A stretch of DNA of 64,000 nucleotides, taken from contig CAWCYZ010000002.1 of assembly GCA_963799925.1 (NCBI GenBank), forward strand, positions 372,001-436,000, read 5' to 3'. The notes beneath the pieces were generated by a model. That model saw only the letters and a list, made by a program, of their open reading frames with translations, made no database searches and was not told the DNA's origin. The stretch comes from DATBQN01 sp963799925. Its GTDB lineage: Bacteria > Acidobacteriota > Thermoanaerobaculia > Multivoradales > UBA5704. The translations under genes were made by a program, and so were the position numbers. Every line of letters begins with the position of its first letter. Position 1 is the first letter of the stretch. Below are positions 52,242-61,832 of this stretch, one piece after another.

Positions 52242-55200
52242 ATGTCCACAGAGAGCAGGGCGAGCAAGGGCGCAGAGGGCGCGCCGCCCGACCTCGCGGC
52301 GATCCGCGAGCGCCTGGCGACCAGCCGGGGCCCCGAGGTCTGGCGGAGCCTGGACGAGCTCGCCGCCACGCCGGACTTCCAGGACTGGCTGCACCGCGAG
52401 TTCCCGCGCCAGGCCTCGGAGTGGGTCGAGCCGCCGGACGACGGCGTCTCCCGCCGCCGCTTCCTCCAGCTGAGCGGCGCCTCGCTCGCCCTCGCCGGTC
52501 TCACCGCCTGCACCAAGCAGCCGCTCGAGCACATCGTCCCCTACGTCCAGCAGCCCGAGGAGATCGTCCAGGGGCGGCCGCTCTATTTCGCCACCACCTT
52601 CACGCTCGGCGGGTACGGGATGGGCGTCCTCGCCGAGAGCCACACCGGCCGGCCGACCAAGATCGAGGGCAACCCCGACCATCCGGCGAGCCTCGGCGCG
52701 ACCGACGTCTTCGCGCAGGCGACCGTGCTCGACCTCTACGACCCCGGCCGCTCGCAGTCGATCACCGGCCTCGGGCGCATCCGCACCTGGGGAGCCTTCG
52801 TCAACGAGATCTCGGGGCCGATCCGCGCCCTGCGCGCCTTGGGCGGCGAGGGTGTCCGCTTCCTCACCGGCCGCGTCACCTCGCCGACGATGGCGGATCA
52901 GATGAAGTCGATCCTCGCCGCCTACCCGCGCGCGCGCTGGCACCGCTGGGAGGCGGCGGCGCCGCCCTACGAGCACCAGGGCTCGGTCGCCGCCTTCGGC
53001 GCGCCGCGCGAGACGGTCTACGATTTCAGCCGCGCCAAGGTGATCCTCGCCCTCGACTCCGACTTCCTCACCTGCGGCCCGGGGGCGGTGCGCTACTCGC
53101 GCGACTTCGCCCGCAATCGCCAGGTGCGCCTCGACCGCCGGACCATGAACCGCCTCTACGCGGTCGAGGCGACGCCGACCAACACCGGCACCCTCGCCGA
53201 CCACCGCCTGGCCCTGCCCCCGGCCCAGGTCGAGGCCTTCGCCCTCGCCCTCGCCGCCGAGCTGGGCGTCGTCACCCATCCGGCGAGCTCGCCGGCGGGC
53301 CTCCTCGCCGAGAGGTCGCGCGCCTTCGCCGCCGCGGTCGCCAAGGATCTCCGTGCCAATGCCGGGGCATCGGCCGTCGTCGCCGACGGCTTCTCGCCGC
53401 CCGCCGTCCAGGTGCTCGCCCACGCCATCAACCAGGAGCTGGGCAACGCCGGCAGGACCGTCTTCCACCTGGCGCCGGTCGAGGCCGATCCGCTCGACCA
53501 CGCAACCTCGATCGCCGAGCTCACCCGCGACCTCGACGCCGGCAAGGTCGAGCTGCTGGTCGTCTTCGACACCAACCCGGTCTACACGGCGCCGGCCGAC
53601 CTCAAGTTCCGCCAGGCGATCCAGAAGGCGCGCCTGCGCGTCCATCTCGGGCTCTACGACGACGAGACCGCCGAGCTCTGCCAGTGGCACATCCCGGCCG
53701 CCCACCCGCTCGAGAGCTGGAGCGACGCCCGCGCCTTCGACGGCACCGCGTCGATCGCGCAGCCGCTGATCGACCCGCTCTACGGCGGCAAGAGCGCCCA
53801 CGAGCTGCTCGCCGTCTTCTCCGACCGCATCGATGCCACCAGCTACGACGTGGTGCACGACTACTGGACGAAGCGCCTCGGCGGCGCCAACCCGGAGGCC
53901 GCGTTCCGCCAGGCGCTCCACGACGGCGTCGTCCCCGGCACGTCGGCGTTGCCGGCCACGGCTCCCGAGACGCGGGTCGCCGGCGGCGCGGCGGCCCAGG
54001 CGGCCGGCCAGATCGCGGGCCGGACGGCGGCGGCGAACCCCGCCTGGGTGCCGCTCATCTTCCGCCCCGACCCCACGGTCTACGACGGCAGCTTCGCCAA
54101 CAACGCCTGGCTCCAGGAGCTGCCGAAGCCGCTCACCAAGCTCACCTGGGACAACGCGGTGATCGTCTCGCCGCGCACCGCCGAGCGGCTGAAGGTCGGC
54201 GTCGAGCAGGTGGTCGAGCTCGCCTGGCGCGGCGCCAAGGTCCGGGCGCCGGTCTGGGTGCAGCCCGGCCACGCCGACGGCTGCGCCACCCTGCACCTGG
54301 GCTACGGCCGCTGGCGCTCCGGCCCCGTCGGCACCGGTATCGGCGCCGATGCCTACGCGCTGCGCACGTCCGACGCCCTCGCCGTCCTGCCGGGCGTGGG
54401 GATCTTCCCCACCTCCGAGCAGGCCACCCTCGCGAGCACCCAGAACCACCATCCGATGGAGAGCGGCGCCGACGAGATCCCGACCGCCACCGCCGAGTTC
54501 GCGCGGCGCCAGCCGGTGCGCACCGGGACGCTCGCCGAGTTCGCGGCCAACCCGGAGTTCCAGCGCCGCGAGATCGCGGCCCATCCGGACGAGAACGAGG
54601 CCGAGGAGGGGATGAGCCTCTACCCCAACTGGCCGTACAACGGCTATCGCTGGGGGATGGCGATCGACCTCTCCGTCTGCACCGGCTGCAGCGCCTGCGT
54701 CGTCGCCTGCCAGGCGGAGAACAACATCCCGACGGTCGGCAAGGAGCAGGTCACCAAGGGGCGCGAGATGCACTGGCTGCGCATCGACCGCTACTTCGCG
54801 GGGAGCCTGGACGATCCGGCCGTCCACCACCAGCCGGTCCCCTGCATGCAGTGCGAGAACGCCCCCTGCGAGGTGGTCTGCCCGGTCGCCGCCACCACCC
54901 ACAGCTCGGAGGGCCTGAACGACATGGTCTACAACCGCTGCGTGGGGACGCGGTACTGCTCGAACAACTGCCCCTACAAAGTGCGGCGGTTCAACTTCCT
55001 GCGCTACTCGAACCACGACGTGCCGGTGCTCAAGATGCTGCAGAACCCGGACGTCACCGTCCGCATGCGCGGCGTCATGGAGAAGTGCACCTACTGCGTG
55101 CAGCGCATCAACGGCGCCAAGATCGATGCCGAGGTGGCCGACCGCAAGGTGCGCCCCGGCGACGTCCAGACCGCCTGCCAGCAGGCCTGCCCGACCGAGG

Positions 55201-55385
55201 CGATCGTCTTCGGCGACATCGGCGACCCCGGCTGGGAGGTCAGCCGGCGCAAGGCCGATCCGCTCAACTACAGCCTGCTCGAGGAGCTCAACACGCGGCC
55301 GCGGACGACCTACCTGACCAAGCTGCGCAACGAGAACCCCGACCTCGCGAGCCCGTCCACGCCGCCGACCCCGAGGGCCACCTAG
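52242..55385 (+). CDS. actB: Alternative complex III subunit ActB, FeS molybdopterin-like
   Basis: A 1047-residue subunit with a twin-arginine-like signal (SRRRFLQLSGASLALAGLTA, residues 70-89), a large molybdopterin-oxidoreductase-like domain that in ACIII carries no Mo cofactor, and a C-terminal ferredoxin part with clusters at CTGCSACVVAC, CMQCENAPCEVVC, CVGTRYCSNNC and CTYCVQR, with CQQACPTEAI. It relays electrons to the cytochromes. It begins 34 bases after actA, intact throughout. Confidence 0.95.
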   Translation: MSTESRASKGAEGAPPDLAAIRERLATSRGPEVWRSLDELAATPDFQDWLHREFPRQASEWVEPPDDGVSRRRFLQLSGASLALAGLTACTKQPLEHIVPYVQQPEEIVQGRPLYFATTFTLGGYGMGVLAESHTGRPTKIEGNPDHPASLGATDVFAQATVLDLYDPGRSQSITGLGRIRTWGAFVNEISGPIRALRALGGEGVRFLTGRVTSPTMADQMKSILAAYPRARWHRWEAAAPPYEHQGSVAAFGAPRETVYDFSRAKVILALDSDFLTCGPGAVRYSRDFARNRQVRLDRRTMNRLYAVEATPTNTGTLADHRLALPPAQVEAFALALAAELGVVTHPASSPAGLLAERSRAFAAAVAKDLRANAGASAVVADGFSPPAVQVLAHAINQELGNAGRTVFHLAPVEADPLDHATSIAELTRDLDAGKVELLVVFDTNPVYTAPADLKFRQAIQKARLRVHLGLYDDETAELCQWHIPAAHPLESWSDARAFDGTASIAQPLIDPLYGGKSAHELLAVFSDRIDATSYDVVHDYWTKRLGGANPEAAFRQALHDGVVPGTSALPATAPETRVAGGAAAQAAGQIAGRTAAANPAWVPLIFRPDPTVYDGSFANNAWLQELPKPLTKLTWDNAVIVSPRTAERLKVGVEQVVELAWRGAKVRAPVWVQPGHADGCATLHLGYGRWRSGPVGTGIGADAYALRTSDALAVLPGVGIFPTSEQATLASTQNHHPMESGADEIPTATAEFARRQPVRTGTLAEFAANPEFQRREIAAHPDENEAEEGMSLYPNWPYNGYRWGMAIDLSVCTGCSACVVACQAENNIPTVGKEQVTKGREMHWLRIDRYFAGSLDDPAVHHQPVPCMQCENAPCEVVCPVAATTHSSEGLNDMVYNRCVGTRYCSNNCPYKVRRFNFLRYSNHDVPVLKMLQNPDVTVRMRGVMEKCTYCVQRINGAKIDAEVADRKVRPGDVQTACQQACPTEAIVFGDIGDPGWEVSRRKADPLNYSLLEELNTRPRTTYLTKLRNENPDLASPSTPPTPRAT

Positions 55386-56776
55386 ATGGCGACGCCGGAA
55401 TCCGCGCTGCCCGCCAAACCCTACCGGCCGCCGGTGGTGGCCCCGGGCTACACCCCGGGGACGGTCACCGACAAGATCAGCGCGGTCGTCCTGCGCAAGA
55501 CGCCGCGCTGGTGGTACCTCGCCTTCGGCATCTCCTTCTGCCTGATGATGCTGCTCCTCGTCTCGGTGACCTGGCTGTTCGTCAAGGGCATCGGGGTGTG
55601 GGGCGTCAACATCCCCATCGGCTGGGGCTTCGCGATCGTCAACTTCGTCTGGTGGATCGGCATCGGCCACGCCGGCACGCTGATCTCGGCGATCCTCCTG
55701 CTGCTGCGCCAGGAGTGGCGCACCTCGATCAACCGCTTCGCCGAGGCGATGACCCTCTTCGCCGTCGCCTGCGCCGGTCTCTATCCTCTCCTCCACCTCG
55801 GCCGCCCGTGGCTCGCCTACTGGCTCTTCCCCTACCCCAACACCATGGGGATCTGGCCGCAGTTCAGGAGCCCGCTCATCTGGGACGTCTTCGCGGTGTC
55901 GACCTACGCCACGGTGTCGCTCCTTTTCTGGTACGTCGGCCTGGTGCCCGATCTCGCGACGCTCCGCGACCGCGCGACGGGGCGGATCAAGCGGATCGTC
56001 TACGGCTTCGGCGCCATGGGCTGGCGGGGCTCCGCCCGCCACTGGCACAACTACGAAGCGGCCTACCTGCTCCTCGCCGGCCTGGCGACGCCGCTCGTCG
56101 TCTCGGTCCACACCGTCGTCTCCTTCGACTTCGCGATCGGCATCGTCCCCGGCTGGCACTCGACGATCTTCCCCCCTACTTCGTGGCCGGGGCGATCTAT
56201 CAGGGCTTCGCCATGGTGATCACCCTCGCCCTGCCGCTGCGCGCCGCCTTCGGCCTGCAGGACTTCATCACCACGCGGCACCTGCAGAACATGGCCAAGG
56301 TGATGCTCGCGACCGGCCTGATCGTCGTCTACGGCTACGCGATCGAGGTCTTCTTCGCCTGGTACAGCGCCAACCCCTACGAGCAGTTCATGATCTGGAA
56401 CCGCATCACCGGCCCCTACCGGGGGCACTGGATCGCGCTCATCTGCTGCAACGCCGTCATCCCGCAGCTCCTCTGGTTCCGCCGGGTGCGCACCTCGCCG
56501 GTGCCGCTCTGGTGCGTCGCCATGGTGGTCAACGTCGGCATGTGGCTCGAGCGCTTCGTGATCGTCGTCACCAGCCTCCATCGCGACTTCCTGCCCTCGT
56601 CGTGGGGCATGTACCGGGGCACGATCTGGGACTGGGGCACCTTCATCGGGACGATCGGCTTCTTCCTCACCTGCGTCTTCCTGTTCATCCGCTTCCTGCC
56701 GATGATCTCGATCACCGAGATGCGCGCCCTGCTGCCCGGCGCCAAGGGGAGCGAGTTCCCGGAGGCCGAACAATGA
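55386..56776 (+). CDS. actC: Alternative complex III subunit ActC, NrfD-like (one frameshift)
   Basis: A NrfD/PsrC-type quinone-binding subunit of about 464 residues with ten membrane helices (WWIGIGHAGTLISAILLLLR, FWYVGLVPDLATLRD, FVAGAIYQGFAMVITLALPL). A missing C in the run at 56171-56176 breaks the frame; seven Cs give HSTIFPPYFVAGAIYQGF. It carries the quinol site and a proposed proton path. The stop overlaps the actD start by four bases (ATGA). Confidence 0.92.
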
Positions 56777-57318
56777 ACCTCGAGCGCCGCGCCGCGCTCT
56801 ACGGCCTGATGGCGGAGTTCGCCGCTCCGGACGTCCTGATCCGCGCCATCCGCGAGACCCGCCGGGCCGGCTATCGCCGGGTCGAGGCCTACACCCCCTA
56901 CCCGATCGAAGAGGTCTCGGAGGCGCTCGAGCTGCGCCGCTCGAAGATGCCGCTGCTCGTCCTCATCGGCGGCCTGTGCGGCCTCTCGGGCGGCTACCTC
57001 CTCCAATATTGGATCAACCTGTGGGCCTACCCGATGAACGTCGGCGGCCGGCCGATGCACAGCTGGCCCGCCTTCATCGTGCCGACCTTCGAGATGACGA
57101 TCCTCTTCGCCGCCCTCTTCGCGGTCTTCGGCATGTTCGCCTTGAACGGCCTGCCGCAGCCCTATCACCCGGTGTTCAACGTGGAGCGCTTCGCCGAGGC
57201 GTCGCGCGACCATTTCTTCCTGGTGATCGAGGCCGTCGATCCCAAGTTCGAGCCGGCCGCGACGGCGGATTTCCTGCGCCGGCTGGACGCGCGCGAGGTG
57301 GCCGAAGTTGAACAGTGA
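56773..57318 (+). CDS. actD: Alternative complex III subunit ActD (DUF3341)
   Basis: A 181-residue DUF3341 protein with two membrane helices (LLVLIGGLCGLSGGYLLQYW and FIVPTFEMTILFAALFAVFG). The VGGRPMHSWPAFIVP loop is the family signature between them. It joins ActC and the peripheral subunits. The ATG overlaps the actC stop, and the 3' end overlaps actE by 11 bases, so translation is coupled through the cluster. Confidence 0.93.
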   Translation: MNLERRAALYGLMAEFAAPDVLIRAIRETRRAGYRRVEAYTPYPIEEVSEALELRRSKMPLLVLIGGLCGLSGGYLLQYWINLWAYPMNVGGRPMHSWPAFIVPTFEMTILFAALFAVFGMFALNGLPQPYHPVFNVERFAEASRDHFFLVIEAVDPKFEPAATADFLRRLDAREVAEVEQ

Positions 57319-58027
57319 ACGGCGATTCCACCGGACAGCCGGCCGCCGGACGGCGCTCCTCGCGGCCGGCCTGGCGCTCGCCGCCGCCGCCGGCTGCCGG
57401 CAGAACATGCACAACCAGGCGAAGTACAAGACGCTCGCCGAGAGCGACTTCTTCCCCGACGGCCTGTCGGCACGGCCGCTGCCCGCCCACACCGTGGCGC
57501 GCGGCTTCCTGCGCGACACCCCCCTCTATACCGGCCTGGGGCCCGACGGCCGCCCGCTCGCGACGTTCCCCTTCCCGGTGACGCGCCAGGTGCTCGAGCG
57601 CGGCGAGCAACGGTTCAACATCTTCTGCTCGCCATGCCACGACCGCACCGGCTCGGGCCGGGGGATGATCGTGCAGCGCGGCTACAAGCAGCCGCCGTCC
57701 TACCACATCGACCGCCTGCGCAGCTCGCCGGTGGGGTACTTCTACAACGTCATCACCGAGGGCTTCGGGGTCATGCCGAGCTACGCCTCCCAGATCCCGC
57801 CGGCCGATCGCTGGGCCATCGTCGCCTACGTCCGGGCCCTCCAGCTCGCCCAGAACGCCCGCCTCGCCGACCTCTCCCCCGGCGAGCGCCAGCGCCTGGA
57901 CGCCGCCTTCCAGCGTACCGCCGCGGGCGAGCTGCCGCCGGGCGAGGGGCCGGGCCTGGGCGTCCAGCGCCCGGAGGGCGCCGAGATGCCCGGACACGAG
58001 CCGGACCGCGGGAGGGCCCACCCATGA
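57308..58027 (+). CDS. actE: Alternative complex III subunit ActE, monohaem cytochrome c lipoprotein
   Basis: A 239-residue cytochrome c with a lipoprotein signal (LAAGLALAAAAGC lipobox) and one haem motif, FCSPCHDRTGSGRGM, plus a methionine ligand candidate in GVMPSYASQI. It is the usual exit cytochrome of ACIII that passes electrons to the oxidase. The start is a TTG inside the actD end; no better start is in frame. The stop overlaps the actF ATG by four bases. The C-terminal tail is a Gly/Pro/Glu-rich extension. Confidence 0.9.
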   Translation: MNSERRFHRTAGRRTALLAAGLALAAAAGCRQNMHNQAKYKTLAESDFFPDGLSARPLPAHTVARGFLRDTPLYTGLGPDGRPLATFPFPVTRQVLERGEQRFNIFCSPCHDRTGSGRGMIVQRGYKQPPSYHIDRLRSSPVGYFYNVITEGFGVMPSYASQIPPADRWAIVAYVRALQLAQNARLADLSPGERQRLDAAFQRTAAGELPPGEGPGLGVQRPEGAEMPGHEPDRGRAHP

Positions 58028-59241
58028 CGACGCTCGACGGCATCCCGGCCGCCCCGCGGCTCGTCGCCGCGGACTGGAGCGCCCCGTCCGACATCGATCG
58101 CCTGCAGCGCCGGTCGCTCCTCGCGGCGGGGGTGGGGATCGTCGCCTGCGCCATCGGCTTCTTCGTCGACCGCCCGGTCTTCTTCCGCGCCTACCTCATC
58201 GCCTGGCTGCTCGTCACCGGCGTCGCCCTGGGATGCATGGCGATCGCCATGCTCCACCACCTCTCGCGCGGCGGCTGGGGGCTGATGATCCGGCGCACCC
58301 TCGAGGCGGCGACGCGTACCCTGCCCATCGTCTTCGTCCTCGCCCTGCCGCTCGTCTTCGGCATGCGCGACCTCTACTCCTGGGCGCGGCCCGAGGTGGT
58401 GGCGGCGGACCCGATCCTGCAGGCCAAGCACCCCTACCTGAACGTGCCGTTCTTCTGGATCCGGCTGACCGCCTTCTTCCTCATCTGGGGCTTCTTCGCC
58501 TTCCGCCTCAACCGCGCCTCGCTGGCGCAGGACCGCGGCGCCGACCCGGCGCTCACGCGGCGCATGCAGATGATCTCCGCCCCCGGCCTCGTCATCTACT
58601 GCGCGCTCGCCACCTTCGCCGCGGTCGACTGGCTGATGTCGCTGCAGCCGCACTGGTTCTCGACCATGTACGGCGTCTACTTCTTCGGCAGCCAGGGGCT
58701 GGCGGGGATGGCGTTCGTCATCACCTTCGCCGCCTACCTCGCGCAGCGCCGGCCGATGGACCAGGTGCTGACGCGCCACTTCTTCCACGACTACGGCAAG
58801 CTGCTGCTCACCTTCGTGATGCTCTGGGCCTACTTCTCCTTCTCCCAGTTCCTCATCATCTGGGCGGGCAACGAGCCCGAGGAGATCGTCTGGTTCGTGC
58901 GCCGGCTCAGCCACGGCTGGGGGGTGATCGCGATCGGCCTGGTGGTGCTCCACTTCGCCCTGCCCTTCGCGCTGCTCCTGTCGCGCGACCTCAAACGCAA
59001 CCCGCGCCTCCTCGGCGGCGTCGCGCTGGGGATGCTGGCGATGCGCTGGATCGACCTCTACTGGCAGGTCGAGCCGGCCTTCCACCAGGGCACCTTCTAC
59101 TTCCACTGGCTGCACTTGGCGGCGCTCCTCGCGGTCGGCGGCCTGTGGCTGGCCGCCTTCCTCGCCGAGCTCAAGAAACGGCCGCTGCTGCCGATCAACG
59201 ATCCCTATCTGCCGGAGGCGCTCGCTCATGAAGGGCACTGA
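58024..59241 (+). CDS. actF: Alternative complex III subunit ActF, quinone-binding membrane subunit
   Basis: A 405-residue ten-helix membrane subunit homologous to ActC. Family blocks: FVDRPVFFRAYLIAWLLVTG, MLHHLSRGGWGLMIRRTLEA, VDWLMSLQPHWFSTMYGVYF and YFSFSQFLIIWAGNEPEEI. It overlaps actE by four bases and the next gene by fourteen. It completes the six core ACIII subunits in the expected order A-B-C-D-E-F. Confidence 0.95.
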   Translation: MTTLDGIPAAPRLVAADWSAPSDIDRLQRRSLLAAGVGIVACAIGFFVDRPVFFRAYLIAWLLVTGVALGCMAIAMLHHLSRGGWGLMIRRTLEAATRTLPIVFVLALPLVFGMRDLYSWARPEVVAADPILQAKHPYLNVPFFWIRLTAFFLIWGFFAFRLNRASLAQDRGADPALTRRMQMISAPGLVIYCALATFAAVDWLMSLQPHWFSTMYGVYFFGSQGLAGMAFVITFAAYLAQRRPMDQVLTRHFFHDYGKLLLTFVMLWAYFSFSQFLIIWAGNEPEEIVWFVRRLSHGWGVIAIGLVVLHFALPFALLLSRDLKRNPRLLGGVALGMLAMRWIDLYWQVEPAFHQGTFYFHWLHLAALLAVGGLWLAAFLAELKKRPLLPINDPYLPEALAHEGH

Positions 59242-59905
59242 TCCGGCGACCGGCCTGCCGCCGCACGACGAGCCACGGCCCGGCGCCGCGCAGGCCGCGG
59301 ATTCCCAGCAGTACGACCGCGACCTGAACGTCAAGGGGATCCTCTGGTCGGCGGCCTACCTCGCCGGTGGCGTCCTCGTCGTCTGCCTGCTGATGTACTG
59401 GCTGTTCCTCGGCCTGCGCAAGCTCGAGAACCGCGCCGACCCGCCGGCGCCGCCCCTCGCCGAGGAGCGCCGAGAGCAGCCGCTGCCGCCCGAGCCGCGC
59501 CTCCAGGCCTCGCCCGACCAGGACATGGCCGAGCTCCGCGCCCGCGAGGACCGCGCGCTCCACCAGCCGGCCTGGATCGACCAGCAGGCGGGGACGGTGC
59601 GCCTGCCGATCGACCTCGCGATGGACGTCATCGCGCGGCGCGGCCTGCCGGCGACGGGCGCCGGCGCGCCGAGCCCGAACGAAACCCGCCTCGCCGCCGG
59701 CGCAGCGGCGGCGGGCCAGGCAGCCGGTCAGACCACGCCGCTCCCCGGCCAGCCAGCCGCGGCGCCCCCCGCCGCCAGGTCGCACGCGGCGGGCGCCGGG
59801 CTCGGCGAGCGCCAGGGCGCCGCCGGCCCGGTCCCGGAGACGCCCGCCGCACCGACGACCCGGAAACCGCCGGCCCCGAAGCCGCCACGGAGGACTCCCG
59901 CGTGA
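59228..59905 (+). CDS. Single-helix membrane protein in the act operon
   Basis: A 225-residue protein with a short cytoplasmic part, one membrane helix (GGVLVVCLLMYWLFLGLRKL) and a long Ala/Pro-rich tail. An ActG-like role is suggested by its position between actF and SCO. A conserved-looking segment DQQAGTVRLPIDLAMDVIAR ends the folded part. It overlaps both neighbours (14 and 4 bases). No catalytic or haem motif is present; it is probably an assembly or structural protein. Confidence 0.7.
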   Translation: MKGTDPATGLPPHDEPRPGAAQAADSQQYDRDLNVKGILWSAAYLAGGVLVVCLLMYWLFLGLRKLENRADPPAPPLAEERREQPLPPEPRLQASPDQDMAELRAREDRALHQPAWIDQQAGTVRLPIDLAMDVIARRGLPATGAGAPSPNETRLAAGAAAAGQAAGQTTPLPGQPAAAPPAARSHAAGAGLGERQGAAGPVPETPAAPTTRKPPAPKPPRRTPA

Positions 59906-60756
59906 AGCGCCTCGTCTCCGCTCTGGCGGCCCTCCTGGCGGCGGGGGTGGTCGCCCCGGCGCTCGCCCAGCCGGAGTTCCCCTCGCCGGCTGCCGGCGGC
60001 AGCACCGCGAAGCCGGCGAGCGCGCTGCCGTCGCCGCTCAAGAACGTCGGCTACGACCAGAAGCTGGGCGCCCAGGTGCCCCTCGCTCTGCCGTTCGAGG
60101 ACGACGCGGGCCGTCCTGTCCGCCTCGGCGACTACTTCGGCAGGCGGCCGGTCGTCTTCGCCCTCGCCTACTTCAGCTGCCCGATGCTCTGCACGGTGGT
60201 GATGAGCGACATGGCGGCGGCCTTGAAGGTGCTCCCGTTCGACGCCGGCAGGGACTACGACGTCGTCGTGGTGAGCTTCGACCCCCACGACACGCCGGGC
60301 CTCGCCAAGGCGAAGAAGCAGGAGATGGTCGAGCGTTCCGGCCATCCCGGGACCGCCGCCGGCTGGCACTTCCTGACCGGCGGGCAGGCGTCCATCGACG
60401 CGCTCACCCGCGCCGTCGGCTTCCGCTACTACTGGGACGCCGAGACCCGCAATTTCGCCCACACGGCGGGCATCCTCGTGCTGACCCCCCGGGGGCGGAT
60501 CGCGCGTTACTTCTACGGCATCGAGTACCCGCCGCGCGACGTGCGGCTGGCCCTGGTCGAGGCGTCGGGCGAGACGATCGGCTCGGCCGTGGACCAGATC
60601 CTCCTCTACTGTTTCCACTACGACCCGGTGATCGGCAAATACAGCGCCACGGCCATCCACCTGATCCGCTTGGCCGGCGCCCTGACGGTCGCCGGCCTGG
60701 CGCTCATGCTGGCGCTCCTCAAGCGACGCGAGCAGCCGGCCTCGGGGAGGGCCTAG
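59902..60756 (+). CDS. SCO1/SenC-like copper chaperone of the act-cox cluster
   Basis: A 284-residue protein: signal peptide (LVSALAALLAAGVVAPALA), SCO thioredoxin fold with the copper motif FSCPMLCTVVM and the distal histidine in FAHTAGILVLTPRG, then a C-terminal membrane helix (LAGALTVAGLALMLALLKRR). The C-terminal anchor differs from the usual N-terminal anchor of SCO proteins, as seen in ACIII-linked forms. It overlaps the preceding gene by four bases and precedes coxB by six, so it presumably matures CuA of that oxidase. Confidence 0.9.
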   Translation: MKRLVSALAALLAAGVVAPALAQPEFPSPAAGGSTAKPASALPSPLKNVGYDQKLGAQVPLALPFEDDAGRPVRLGDYFGRRPVVFALAYFSCPMLCTVVMSDMAAALKVLPFDAGRDYDVVVVSFDPHDTPGLAKAKKQEMVERSGHPGTAAGWHFLTGGQASIDALTRAVGFRYYWDAETRNFAHTAGILVLTPRGRIARYFYGIEYPPRDVRLALVEASGETIGSAVDQILLYCFHYDPVIGKYSATAIHLIRLAGALTVAGLALMLALLKRREQPASGRA

Positions 60757-60762
60757 ACAGAC

Positions 60763-61821
60763 ATGCGCCAGGACCTGCCGCTCTTCCCTCCGGCCGCCTC
60801 GACGGGCGCCCACCAGGTGGACATGATCACCTACGTGTGGCTCGTCGTCGCGATCTTCTTCAGCCTGTTGATCGCCGGCCTCATCCTCTTCTTCATGGCC
60901 CGCTACCGCCGGCGGTCGGCGGACGCGGTGGGCGCCCCGACGGGCAACCCGCTGCTCCTCGAGATCACCTGGTCGGGGATCCCGCTCCTCATCACCCTCG
61001 TGATGTTCGCCTGGGGGGCGCGGGTCTTCTTCTTCGTCTACCGGCCGCCGTCGAACGCCGTCGAGTACTTCGCCGTCGGCAAGCAGTGGATGTGGAAGTT
61101 CCAGCACCCGGAGGGGAACCGCGAGATCGACGAGCTGCACGTGCCGGTCGGCCAGCCGATCAAGATGATCATGACCTCCGAGGACGTCATCCACAGCTTC
61201 TACGTCCCGGCCTTCCGCATGAAGCAGGACGTGCTGCCCGGCCGCTACACGACGACCTGGTTCGAGGCCGACCGGCCCGGCACCTACCATCTCTTCTGCG
61301 CCGAGTACTGCGGCACCGAGCACTCGCGGATGATCGGCAGCGTCGTCGTCATGGAGCCCACCGACTACGAGGCCTGGCTCTCCGGCGCGCAGCCCGGCCA
61401 ATCGCTGGTCGCCTCGGGCGCCCAGCTCTTCCAGTCGCTCGCCTGCAACACCTGCCATCGGCCGGGGCCGGGGATGGCGGCGCGCGGGCCGCGCCTCGAG
61501 GGGCTCTTCGGCCACCAGGTCGCGCTCGCCGACGGCCGCTCGGTCGTCGCCAACGAGGACTACATCCGGGAATCGATCCTCAACCCGACGGCCAAGGTGA
61601 CCGCCGGCTACCAGCCGATCATGCCCACCTTCCAGGGGCAGGTGACCGAGGAGCAGCTCGTGCAGATCATCGCCTACGTCAAGTCGCTCTCCGGCGCGCC
61701 CGGCGACGGCACGGATTCGACCGCGGCCGGCGCCGGGGCCGGCGCCGGCACGGCCGGCAACCGGCCGGCGCCCCCTGCGGGCGCCCCCGCCGCGGGCAAG
61801 CCGGCTGCCAAGGGCCGCTAG
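60763..61821 (+). CDS. coxB: Cytochrome c oxidase subunit II fused to cytochrome c (caa3 type)
   Basis: A 352-residue subunit II. Two membrane helices anchor the CuA domain with H144 (DVIHSFYVPAF), C179/C183 (CAEYC), H187 and M190. A cytochrome c domain follows with C228-N-T-C-H232 and a methionine candidate in IMPTFQGQVT. This fused carrier lets the oxidase take electrons straight from alternative complex III. The tail is Ala/Pro/Gly-rich. It starts six bases after SCO. Confidence 0.95.
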   Translation: MRQDLPLFPPAASTGAHQVDMITYVWLVVAIFFSLLIAGLILFFMARYRRRSADAVGAPTGNPLLLEITWSGIPLLITLVMFAWGARVFFFVYRPPSNAVEYFAVGKQWMWKFQHPEGNREIDELHVPVGQPIKMIMTSEDVIHSFYVPAFRMKQDVLPGRYTTTWFEADRPGTYHLFCAEYCGTEHSRMIGSVVVMEPTDYEAWLSGAQPGQSLVASGAQLFQSLACNTCHRPGPGMAARGPRLEGLFGHQVALADGRSVVANEDYIRESILNPTAKVTAGYQPIMPTFQGQVTEEQLVQIIAYVKSLSGAPGDGTDSTAAGAGAGAGTAGNRPAPPAGAPAAGKPAAKGR

Positions 61822-61832
61822 GACCCAAGCTT

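Noticed and set aside
52146..56159. Very long open frame antisense to actB/actC (and similar ones at 6953-9349 and 28292-30127)
   Set aside because: Antisense frames stay open because of the high GC content; the encoded protein is Arg/Glu/Gly-rich low complexity without domains, while the opposite strand carries clear families.
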